DNA of 64,000 bases from G963677445 sp963677445 (GTDB lineage: Bacteria; Bacteroidota; Ignavibacteria; Ignavibacteriales; Melioribacteraceae). The position numbers and the translations under genes were made by a program. The stretch spans positions 1-64,000 of the forward strand of contig CAXXGF010000006.1 in the NCBI GenBank assembly GCA_963677445.2, given 5' to 3'. Positions 1 to 7,672 of this stretch are shown here, piece by piece (within the stretch, counting starts at the first letter, position 1; every line of letters starts with the position of its first letter). The notes under the pieces are model-generated. The model saw only the letters and a list, made by a program, of their open reading frames with translations, ran no database searches and had not been told where the DNA came from.

Positions 1-336
1 GTCTCAAAATCTCTTATATCTTTTCATTCACCGCCTTCGGCCGGGAACTCCCGCAGAAATGATGCGATAGCTATACCGATATTGTTTTTGAATTTCACCC
101 AATCAAAACACCTGGTCATCATTTCAAATAACTCCGCCGTTCACGGCGGAGACAGAATATTTCTCAAATGCTCAAGGGCTTTAGCCAAAAGTGAATGGCG
201 GGGTGTCGCAGATATATCAAAAGTTCTTCATCTACCTCAAACAGTGGACCGCAGATTCCGCCTTTCACAAATCGCGAGAATTACTCAGGATTATTCTTTG
301 GGCTAAAGCCCGATTATCTGGGGAGAATTTTCAAGT

Positions 337-367
337 CCACGGCCTGAAGTCCGTGGTTATTTTTTTT
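337..367 (+). terminator. Terminator-like hairpin at end of repeat module B
   Basis: CCACGGCC-TGAA-gtCCGTGG is followed by TTAT and a run of T. The same structure closes most B and C modules (for example 1163-1193) on the plus strand. It has the form of a rho-independent terminator, but no gene precedes it, so function is inferred from shape only. Confidence 0.5.
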
Positions 368-884
368 CTGGAGTTTGGGGAAATATGGTACCGTTGTAGA
401 GAGAGGGTATGCATTGTCTCAAAATCTCTTATATCTTTTCATTCACCGCCTTCGGCCGGGAACTCCCACAGAAATGATGCGATAGCTATACTGATATTGT
501 TTTTGAATTTCACCCAATCAAAACACCTGGTCATCATTTCAAATAACTCCGCCGTTCACGGCGGAGACCAGGAAAAATCACAATACAAAACGGCTTTTGC
601 CTAAAGAGAGGGCAGGATTAGGAGAAAAACTTTCAGGAGCCGCAAAATCCCGAGGTGGAGGATTGCCTTGTTTAAGTTTGCTCAGGTGGTAGAGAAACTC
701 CGGATTATTCTTTGGGCTAAAGCCCGATAGCTGGTGAGGTATTTCGGGATCCACGGCCTAAAGTCCGGGGTTATTTTTTTTGCCCGGTGGATAAAAAATA
801 ATCAAATACTGTAGAGACAAGGCATGCCTTGTCTCAAAATCCCTCATTTCTCCTCATCCACCAATTCGTCTGCCCTGAAAATAC

Positions 885-932
885 GATACCGATACCGATA
901 CCGATACCGATACCGATACCGATACCGATACC
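885..932. repeat. GATACC hexamer tandem repeat, 8 copies
   Basis: Eight perfect GATACC units lie inside repeat module D. The two other D modules carry the same array at the same place with 7 and 4 copies, so copy number varies between paralogous loci of one chromosome. Confidence 0.95.
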
Positions 933-1661
933 GAATATAATATATTGAATCACAATAACTCCGTCGTTCACGGCGAAGACCAGGAAAAATCACAATACAA
1001 AACGGCTTTTGCCTAAAGAGAGGGCAGGGTTAGGAGAAAAACTTTCAGGAGCCGCAAAATCCCGAGGTGGAGGATTGCCTGTTTAAGTTTGTTCCGGGGG
1101 TAAAGAAAACTCCAGGTTATTCGTTTGGCTAAAGCCCGATTAGCTGCGGGATATTTCCAGGACCACGGCCTGAAGTCCGTGGTTATTTTTTTTCTGGAGT
1201 TTGGGGAAATATGGTACCGTTGTTGAGACAAGGTATGCATCGTCTCAAAATCTCTTATATCTTTTCATTCACCGCCTTCGGCCGGGAACTCCCACAGAAA
1301 TGATTGCGATAGCTATACCGATATTGTTTTTGAATTTCACCCAGTCAAAACACCTGGTCATCATTTCAAATAACTCCGCCGTTCACGGCGGAGACAGAAT
1401 ATTTCTCCATTGCTCAAGGGCTTCAGCCAAAAGTGAATAGCGGGGGTGTTGCAGATATATCAAAAGTTCTTCATCTACCTCAAACAGCGGACCGCAGATT
1501 ATGCCTTTCACAAGTTAAGAGAATTACTCAGGGTTATTCTTTGGGCTAAAGCCTGGTAAGCTGAGGGGAGTATTTTTGGGTCCACGGCCTCAAGGCAGTG
1601 ATTACTATTGGTTTCGAAAGAAACAGGAAACTGATTCTTTTCCTTTTTTACTTCATTAAAA

Positions 1662-2003
1662 TTATTTTACTATTTCCAGATAGTCATTATATACTCTGAC
1701 CAATTTATTATTTTTTATCAGAGCCTCCAGCTCTTCCCATATTTTTATTAGCAGCTGATTCAATTCGGTCTTTCTCATATTCCCATATTTTATATGTATA
1801 ATTCTGGGAGGAGGTTTTGTAACCAATATCCGGTCTGAGAAATCCGCATCTTTAGTAACTATAACCAGATCATTCTCTTTCGCGTAATTCCAAATCTCTG
1901 AATCGGTCATACTGGTTTTCACGGAATTAACATGAATGAATTTTTCAGAGCAAAATAATTCCAGATTTTCCGGAAGATTTTCATCGATTAAAAATTTGTT
2001 CAC
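1662..2003 (-). CDS. DUF5615-family PIN-like toxin
   Basis: 113 aa. The N-terminus MNKFLIDENLPENL, with acidic residues just after the first beta strand, and the later VIVTKDADFSD block are the hallmarks of the DUF5615/Mut7-C PIN-like fold, presumably an RNase toxin. The acidic residues of LIDEN and TKDADF are the expected metal ligands. The start codon is GTG and overlaps the stop of the upstream DUF433 gene as GTGA, so the two are translationally coupled. It sits between a repeat block and an IS element, a typical accessory context. Toxicity is inferred from the family pairing; the fold assignment is fairly firm. Confidence 0.8.
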   Translation of the reverse strand: MNKFLIDENLPENLELFCSEKFIHVNSVKTSMTDSEIWNYAKENDLVIVTKDADFSDRILVTKPPPRIIHIKYGNMRKTELNQLLIKIWEELEALIKNNKLVRVYNDYLEIVK

Positions 2004-2227
2004 GCGATTTTTTTCATTTCATAATGATTAGCCATGAACCTGGAAGCATACATTATACATGCATTAACATCTTCCCTCTTAATTGTCGGGTAGGCATCCA
2101 GCAAATCCTCCACCGAATCTCCAGCCCCAAGAAACTCAAGGATTGTCTGCACAGTTATCCTGGTCCCTTTGATAACTGGTTTGCCATTGCAGATTTCAGG
2201 ATTTACTTCTATATTATTCATTTCCAT
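2000..2227 (-). CDS. DUF433-family antitoxin
   Basis: About 75 aa. The pattern NPEICNGKPVIKGTRITVQTI (residues about 10-30) followed by an acidic helix (SVEDLLDAYPTI) is diagnostic of DUF433, a winged-helix-like domain that commonly precedes DUF5615 genes. The start at 2227 (ATG) is chosen because GGAG lies 4 nt upstream. A TTG at 2242 would lie upstream of that site, and an ATG at 2221 is the other possibility. It is the first gene of a two-gene operon with the toxin and probably neutralises it and autoregulates. No operator was identified. Confidence 0.8.
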   Translation of the reverse strand: MEMNNIEVNPEICNGKPVIKGTRITVQTILEFLGAGDSVEDLLDAYPTIKREDVNACIMYASRFMANHYEMKKIA

Positions 2228-2392
2228 TTTTCTCCAGAGCAATTATAGTGATTCAAAACGAATATTTAATAATTTAATTTACGATTTTCTATCTGATTTG
2301 CAAATGTTTTTGTTCTTCAAATGACCTTGATATAGAATAATCCCGGTGGTAAAATAATAGCAATGCCGATTCCCGGTTATTCCGTTAATAAC

Positions 2393-2410
2393 ACCGCCGT
2401 TCACGGCGGA
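2393..2410. repeat. 18-bp direct repeat flanking the IS4-type element (left copy)
   Basis: accgccgttcacggcgga is repeated exactly at 4167-4184, immediately outside the other end of the element. It is also the core of the hairpin that ends repeat module A. Removing the element and one copy restores a normal module A/B junction (hairpin, then GACAGAATATTT). It is most simply a target duplication, long for this family. Confidence 0.7.
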
Positions 2411-2421
2411 CTGGAGTTTGG

Positions 2422-3750
2422 CTAAGTCTGTTGATAAAAACAGGCAGAAATCAAAGGATTAACTAAAAAACCACCGCTTTGCAGTTCGTACTGATTTGCA
2501 ACGAAGTGGTCAAAATTCAAATTTATTGATCTAGCCCAATATTGAGTCCTGAACATATTGACAATCTCCATTGTTGACTGTCGGTCGTTTTCATCTGGCT
2601 TGTTCCATTTTGCCCTTGGCAGCATATTTTTATTCCCGTTACATCTGGTTGATCTTATTGCCGCAAGAAGCATAAGAGCATAAACACCGACAATGAAGGC
2701 AGGCGCCCTTTCAACTGCTTTGCTTTTGACAACCTGAGTCTGACCGCATCCCATTATTGTTTTCTCATCGCGGAAATTGACTTCAATTTCCCACCTCCAC
2801 AAATATGCCTGCAATATTTCTTCTATGTCAATTTCTGTTGATGTACAGATAAGGTAAACAGGATCACGGTACATTATTTTTGATTTTTTTGTTTTCCTGT
2901 AAGCAAGAGGTCGGATTACTATGACTGTCAGGTCCTGTTTTCCTGCCTTTTTCCATCTTACTTCTCTTACTACTTTTACATCAAATTCATGCACTTTACC
3001 GGCTCCCCAGGCTCTGACTTGTTCCCATGGATAATCATCTGACTGTCTTATTTGTTCCGGGGTAGGAAGACGATCACCATAAACCCGGTTTCTTCCAACA
3101 CCCTTTTTGCTTGTATCGGGAATACTATAGAACGCGGCGTCTTTTCTTATCCGGCCGGTCAGAATAACACGATCCGGGAGGTTCTTAAATACCGTCTCAT
3201 TTGTATAACTTCCATCTACATTCATTATAAGTGTTCTATCTTTTGCTCCATGACAATCGAGTTGATGGCGTAAGTGCTCTATTCTTTCTATCCCTGCCTG
3301 ACTGAGCTTTGTTCTTTTCTGAGTTTCGTTATACTCTTTCCACTCCTGGTCGGGACTGTTTTTCTTTGGCTTCTTTGCTGTGGGAGCATGATAGAAATCC
3401 ACTGGTATGGCTCTTGATCTCGAAGCTCCATCTTTTTCCGGGATTGCGATTGATGTCTGGATAAATCTCTGACCCCATATTAAATTGGTACGGAACCGGG
3501 GACCAAGAGGGTCTCTCCTCCAGGCTGTCCCACTTACTTTTTTGCCTGTCTTTTTGAGCAATGTATCATCCAGGAGACCATATACTGCTTTATTGGGTTT
3601 GGTTTCTTCTTTTGTTATTGTGCCAATAATGTTCTTAAATATTTCCGATGTATCAATTCTTCCCTGGTTGAACAGGCGATAGGTACTTGTCCAATCACGG
3701 AATTGTGAACCATTTGCTGTCAGCATTCCTGTAATAGTATGTCTTCCCAT
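2422..3750 (-). CDS. IS4-family DDE transposase, catalytic part (likely frameshift-fused to the upstream AbrB-like part)
   Basis: 442 aa from the first ATG. The IS4 signature Y-2-R-3-E-6-K is intact in YLWRWEIEVNFRDEK. The first catalytic Asp is in GLLDDTLLKK and the second in NVDGSYTN. The conserved family block GRHTITGML is right at the ATG, and the same frame continues upstream without a stop for 39 codons, with family-like sequence (FDSLFDS ... AQLAKELAYGAIN) back to an A9 run at 3870-3878. The true protein therefore probably starts at 4061 in the other frame and shifts -1 in the A run, giving about 545 aa. It catalyses cut-and-paste transposition of the element. An indel in the homopolymer is the alternative. 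Confidence 0.85.
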   Translation of the reverse strand: MGRHTITGMLTANGSQFRDWTSTYRLFNQGRIDTSEIFKNIIGTITKEETKPNKAVYGLLDDTLLKKTGKKVSGTAWRRDPLGPRFRTNLIWGQRFIQTSIAIPEKDGASRSRAIPVDFYHAPTAKKPKKNSPDQEWKEYNETQKRTKLSQAGIERIEHLRHQLDCHGAKDRTLIMNVDGSYTNETVFKNLPDRVILTGRIRKDAAFYSIPDTSKKGVGRNRVYGDRLPTPEQIRQSDDYPWEQVRAWGAGKVHEFDVKVVREVRWKKAGKQDLTVIVIRPLAYRKTKKSKIMYRDPVYLICTSTEIDIEEILQAYLWRWEIEVNFRDEKTIMGCGQTQVVKSKAVERAPAFIVGVYALMLLAAIRSTRCNGNKNMLPRAKWNKPDENDRQSTMEIVNMFRTQYWARSINLNFDHFVANQYELQSGGFLVNPLISACFYQQT

Positions 3751-3863
3751 ACAATTGATTGCGCCATATGCAAGCTCTTTGGCAAGTTGGGCGCTTTTGT
3801 CTTGGTTAAATGCAGAAGAGCAGGAATCAAATAAAGAATCGAATTCTTTTATTAACTCAGGGT

Positions 3864-4061
3864 TCAGAGTTTTTTTTTATCTTCATTTTCTGAACCATCT
3901 TTAACTCTTTTAAGAGTCAACGTATCTCTGTTTTCAATTTCCCATTCTACTTCATCACCCTTACCGAAATGCATAGCATGAGTAACAAAGGCGGGAAAAT
4001 TGACGTAATATTGTTTACTATTGGCTCTTTTAATCTCTTGAATCTTAGTTTTGTAACCCAT
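3864..4061 (-). CDS. AbrB/SpoVT-like N-terminal segment of the IS4-type transposase
   Basis: 65 aa. MGYKTKIQEIKR ... YYVNFPAFV ... FGKGDEVEWEIENRDTLTLKRV has the swapped-hairpin AbrB-like layout (strand, NFP turn, KGDEVEWE, LTLKR). I recall this module from the N-termini of related transposases. It ends DKKKL-stop inside an A9 run. A -1 shift there joins it to the catalytic frame after KKK. It probably provides DNA binding or the transposase N-terminal domain. It is not a free antitoxin: no toxin follows and both parts lie within the same inverted ends. Confidence 0.65.
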   Translation of the reverse strand: MGYKTKIQEIKRANSKQYYVNFPAFVTHAMHFGKGDEVEWEIENRDTLTLKRVKDGSENEDKKKL

Positions 4062-4494
4062 GAAGCAGCCTTAAAATATAGTGATATAACTATAGAATAT
4101 AACCATTTTTATCCTTCAAGTCAAGTCGTTTTGCAATTTTTAAACTATGAATATGCCAAACTCCAGACCGCCGTTCACGGCGGAGACAGAATATTTCTCC
4201 AATGTTAAATGACTTTAGCCAAAAGTGAATAGCGGGGTATTGCAGATATATCAAAAGTTCTTCATCTACCTCAAACAGTGGACCGCAGATTCCGCCTTTC
4301 ACAAATCGCGAGAATTACTCAGGGTTATTCTTTGGGCTAAAGCCCGATTAGCTGGGGAGAATTTCCAAATCCACGGCCTAAAGTCCGTGGTTATTTTTTT
4401 TGCCGGGCGGAGACAAAATAATCAAATACTGTAGAGACAAGGCATGCCTCCCTCATTTCTCCTCATCCACCACATTCGTCTGCCCTGAAAATAC

Positions 4495-4536
4495 GATACC
4501 GATACCGATACCGATACCGATACCGATACCGATACC
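4495..4536. repeat. GATACC hexamer tandem repeat, 7 copies
   Basis: Seven perfect GATACC units lie at the same site within the second D module. This is the allelic counterpart of the 8-copy array at 885. Confidence 0.95.
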
Positions 4537-5315
4537 GAATATAATATATTGAATCACAATAACTCCGTCGTTCACGGCGAAGACCAGGAAAAATCACAAT
4601 ACAAAACGGCTTTTGCCTAAAGAGAGGACAGGGTTAGGAGAAAAACTTTCAGGAGCCGCAAAATCCGGAGATGGAGGATTGCCTGTTTAAGTTTGTTCCG
4701 GGGGTAAAGAAAACTCCAGGTTATTCGTTTGGCTAAAGCCCGATTAGCTGCGGGATATTTCCAGGTCCACGGCCTGAAGTCCGTGGTTATTTTTTTTCTG
4801 GAGTTTGGGGAAATATGGTACCGTTGTTGAGACAAGGTATGCATTGTCTCAAAATCTCTTATTTCTTTTCATTCACAGCCTTCGGCCGGGAACTCCCACA
4901 GAAATGATGCGATAGCTATACTGATATTGTTTTTGAATTTCACCCAATCAAAACACCTGGTCATCATTTCAAATAACTCCGCCGTTCACGGCGGAGACAG
5001 AATATTTCTCCATTGCTCAAGGGCTTCAGCCAAAAGTGAATGGCGGGGCGTCGCAGATATATCAAAAGTTCTTCATCTACCTCAAACAGTGGACCGCAGA
5101 TTCCGCCTTTCACAAATCGCGAGAATTACTCAGGGTTATTCTTTGGGCTAAAGCCCGATTAGCTGGGGAGAATTTCCAAATCCACGGCCTAAAGTCCGTG
5201 GTTATTTTTTTTACCGGGCGGAGACAAAATAATCAAATACTGTAGAGACAAGGCATGCCTTGTCTCAAAATCCCTCATTTCTCCTCATCCACCAATTCGT
5301 CTGCCCTGAAAATAC

Positions 5316-5339
5316 GATACCGATACCGATACCGATACC
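5316..5339. repeat. GATACC hexamer tandem repeat, 4 copies
   Basis: Four GATACC units lie in the third D module. Flanks (TGCCCTGAAAATAC upstream, GAATATAATATATTG downstream) match the other two arrays. Confidence 0.95.
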
Positions 5340-5701
5340 GAATATAATATATTGAATCACAATAACTCCGTCGTTCACGGCGAAGACCAGGAAAAATCAC
5401 AATACAAAACGGCTTTTGCCTAAAGAGAGGGCAGGGTTAGGAGAAAAACTTTCAGGAGCCGCAAAATCCCGAGGTGGAGGATTGCCTGTTTAAGTTTGTT
5501 CCGGGGGTAAAGAAAACTCCAGGTTATTCGTTTGGCTAAAGCCCGATTAGCTGCGGGATATTTCCAGGACCACGGCCTGAAGTCCGTGGTTATTTTTTTT
5601 CTGGAGTTTGGGGAAATATGGTACCGTTGTAGAGACAAGGGCATGCCTTGTTTCTACAGGCCGATATATTTTTTTTGGTGGGATTTAATACCCGAAACTC
5701 C

Positions 5702-7238
5702 TCACAATTTAGGCACAGCATCAAACAGCTTCAAGAGAATATTTTGTTTTTTAGTTCTCTCATTAAACATAATTTCCCCATTATCATACCTGATAGCTTT
5801 AAGTTTTGACAATTCAAGTATTACTCTCTCAAAACTAAAATCCTCGTTCATCTTAGCATCTTTAAGAATTTTCAATATCCGCATTCTTAACAATAGTGAT
5901 ATTAACCCAATTAACATCAATCCCTTCAAAGCTTCATTACTATGAACATAAGGTGTTGTTATTCCAAGATCGTTTTTCAATATATCGAAACTCATCTCTA
6001 TTAGTTGTTTGCTTTTGTACAGAGAAAGGCACTCCAATCCATCAAAGTTTCCATTATAAGCAAGATAGAATATTCCTTGTTTTTTTATCCGCTCTTCCAC
6101 AAGAGACTCATTTATCCTTACTTTGACTTTATCTTCCTGGGTTGTCACATTAAAATATATTCTCAAATTTCCTGCCTGCTCACTGACTGTAGTTTCAAAT
6201 TTTTCATCAACTAGAATCTTTTCAATCCGGGATTTTATTCTCAGAAGCCTCTTATAGAAAGTATCCTTTTCCTTCTCGGCTCTTTTAGCGTTATAATATG
6301 CATATCCTTTTAACGCCTTTCCCCCTGTGTTGATTATGACTTCCTTTATAAAATATCACTTCATCTTCAAACAGGACTCCATTTGCTATTTTCCCAATTT
6401 CTCCGGCAATATCATTTGTCAGTTCTTTTATGGCCTTGTATCGTTCTGGCACAGCGATAATAAACTGTGACTCCGATCCGCAGAGTTCTAAAAGGTTTGG
6501 GTTTGAGTAAAACCCTCTGTCTAAAATAAGTGAGATTTCTTCAAATTTATTTTTTTTCAGCCTTTTTAAGGTATTGCATAATGTGCTGACATCCCGAAGG
6601 CTTCCTGGATATAATTCATAAGCTATTGGTATTCCATCATCTTTGTCTACGATTGCTGAAAAGTTGACTTGGGGAAGGTCTTTGACATCCCTGCAATATC
6701 CCCATTCCAGCAAGCTTATCAGTTCACTATATGATGAAATCGATGTCAGATCATAATATAGAGTTCTTTTGCTCTTCAATAATTTTATCAGATGAGCTGA
6801 GAGTTTTTCACCTAACTTGCTTTTTCCTATATCTGAAAGCAATCGGCTTATTGTCTGGCTACTAAGAGCTAATTTCCCATACTCATTATTAAGGTAACTT
6901 GATTCATACCAGATTTGTGTATCACTGAGAGATAAAGAAGAGAGTGTTTTACAAACAGATAGAACGATAATTTGTCTGGCTCTGGACAGATCAAGTTCTG
7001 ATTTCAAAAACTCTTCGATTTTATAACTATCGAGTATTTTTATAAGTGGCAGCAATTCGCCATAGTTAAGAACATCTTTGGGCTTTTTTTCTCTAACCTT
7101 AATTGTTTTATCGCCGACTTTTTTTCCAAGATATTTACTGCGCTGTTTTGTATTCTTGGTTTTGGGATCATAATAGGGGGTGATTTCATATTCATATTCT
7201 ATGCCGTTGATAATTTTAGTTCTTATGAAAGATTTCAT
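5702..7238 (-). pseudogene. IS1634-family transposase, one frameshift
   Basis: The N-terminal 315 codons (7238-6291) run in one frame and end at a stop shortly after HRGKGVKR. The +1 frame carries the expected continuation (GKALKGYAYYNAKRAEKEKD ...) without a stop to 5702. The break is in a G5 run near 6330. The DDE residues appear intact: D in YYDLTSIS, D in LILDRGFYS, E in KQLIEMSFDILKND. The corrected length of about 511 aa is normal for the family. Either a one-base indel inactivates the copy, or the base is an assembly error and the element is whole. There is no evidence for programmed shifting here. Confidence 0.85.
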
Positions 7239-7249
7239 GTTTCCTCAAG

Positions 7250-7271
7250 CTTGTGCCTATATAGGCACAAG
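7250..7271. promoter_or_regulatory. Perfect 22-bp palindrome upstream of IS1634 transposase
   Basis: CTTGTGCCTAT is followed directly by its complement ATAGGCACAAG, 11 bp upstream of the transposase ATG. The half contains TGTGCCTA, which also occurs in the element's inverted ends. It could be a transposase-binding or autoregulatory site or a 5'-leader hairpin protecting against read-through. No direct evidence separates these. Confidence 0.5.
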
Positions 7272-7365
7272 ATACAAAAATATATTACTATTTTCAACTC
7301 TTTTGTTTACTATAAGTTATCTTTTCTTTGTTGCTTTGATGTGCCTATTTTTTGGGGAGTTTCGG

Positions 7366-7470
7366 TTAATACAGACCTTGAAAGAAAATCAATGATAAGG
7401 TAAGGCCTTTTTATCAGTCATATAAAGATTCTTGATTGTGCTCATTGGAGCTGAAATGTCCATCGAATAA
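7366..7470 (-). pseudogene. Remnant of an integrase-core (rve-type) transposase
   Basis: Read on the minus strand, the sequence encodes YSMDISAPMSTIKNLYMTDKK and then, after a one-base shift, RPYLIIDFLSRSVL. This resembles the catalytic-core block of a rve-type transposase family (D-SAP-TIK-LY-TDK-..-DFLSRS). It starts just after an in-frame stop, and the IS1634 element interrupts it at 7366. Only about 35 codons survive. Recognition is from memory of the family pattern, so treat as tentative. Confidence 0.4.
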
Positions 7471-7479
7471 ATTTCTTAT

Positions 7480-7605
7480 GCCAAGCGCTGAAAGCGCGTC
7501 AGCAACAGCCCGGGGCAACGCCCCGGGAAAATATACAAAAAGAATAAAAGCCCTGAAAGGGCGGTAGCAAAAAACCTTTAAGTAAATTCGGACATCCGGG
7601 CATAA
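7480..7605. repeat. Cluster of dispersed hairpins, no gene
   Basis: Three short hairpins stand in a row: AGCGCTGAAAGCGC, CCCGGGGCAACGCCCCGGG and GCCCTGAAAGGGC. The first also occurs near 60030. They resemble the GC-rich hairpins scattered through intergenic DNA of this group. Nothing coding is seen. Confidence 0.5.
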
Positions 7606-7641
7606 AAAAACCTCCGGGGTTATGAAAATCCCGGAGGTTTG
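7606..7641 (-). terminator. Rho-independent terminator of the large T9SS gene
   Basis: On the minus strand AAACCTCCGGG - loop - CCCCGGAGGTTTTTTTA forms a strong stem followed by T's, about 30 nt beyond the stop at 7673. Confidence 0.85.
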
Positions 7642-7672
7642 GTGAAAATTTCAAATAATCAAAGTGACTGCG

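Larger units (their letters stand above)
1..1612. repeat. Modular repeat island, left block (modules A-B-A-C-D-C-A-B)
   Basis: No credible gene is present here. Four modules recur at high identity. A (about 1-152, 416-567, 1235-1393) starts GTCTCAAAATCTC and ends in the hairpin CTCCGCCG-TTCA-CGGCGGAG. B (about 153-367, 1394-1612) starts AGAATATTTCTC. C (about 568-778, 978-1230) starts ACCAGGAAAAATCAC. D (about 778-977) carries the palindrome GAGACAAGGCA/TGCCTTGTCTC (814-835) and a GATACC tandem repeat. B and C both contain GGGCTAAAGCCC and usually end in a CCACGGCCTGAAGTCCGTGG hairpin followed by TTATTTTTTTT. Short open frames inside the modules recur only because the DNA recurs. The last B copy has lost its hairpin. 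Confidence 0.85.
2411..4166 (-). mobile_element. IS4-type insertion sequence, complete
   Basis: The element is 1756 bp, bounded by perfect 12-bp inverted ends (CTGGAGTTTGGC at 2411-2422 and its complement at 4155-4166) and flanked by 18-bp direct repeats. It carries one minus-strand transposase split into two frames: a short AbrB-like N-terminal part and a DDE catalytic part. It landed exactly at a repeat-island hairpin. CTGGAGTTTGG also occurs natively in module C just after its terminator, so the ends resemble the surrounding repeats. Confidence 0.85.
4167..5641. repeat. Modular repeat island, right block (B-D-C-A-B-D-C)
   Basis: The modules of 1-1612 continue after the IS: B about 4185-4400, D 4400-4582, C 4583-4840, A 4845-4997, B 4998-5212, D 5213-5386, C 5387-5641. 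The B-D-C-A order is repeated, which suggests tandem duplication of a unit of roughly 800 bp. Each B and C closes with the CCACGGCC...CCGTGG hairpin and T-run. No gene is supported here; the small open frames are shared by all copies and have no family resemblance. Confidence 0.85.
5692..7365 (-). mobile_element. IS1634-type insertion sequence with 7-bp target duplication
   Basis: The element is 1674 bp. Imperfect inverted ends: the left end reads CCGAAACTCCTCACA...TAGGCACA from 5692, and the right end, read inward, CCGAAACTCCCCAAA...TAGGCACA from 7365. The 7-bp duplication ttaatac is at 5685-5691 and 7366-7372. It holds one minus-strand transposase interrupted by a frameshift. The target lies between the repeat island and a fragment of an older, different transposase. 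Confidence 0.88.

Noticed and set aside
82..604. Short plus-strand open frames in the repeat island (for example starting MFLNFTQSK)
   Set aside because: They recur only because the DNA module is repeated, have no Shine-Dalgarno site or family, and run across hairpins.
1013..1240. Minus-strand open frame in module C (MHTLSQQRYHIS...), repeated at 4617-4844 and 5420-5644
   Set aside because: Same explanation: one frame per module copy, overlapping a terminator hairpin, no protein features.
5692..7365. Programmed frameshifting in the IS1634 transposase
   Set aside because: The break needs a +1 shift at a G5 run with no recognisable slippery or stop context, and the family is normally single-frame; an indel is simpler.
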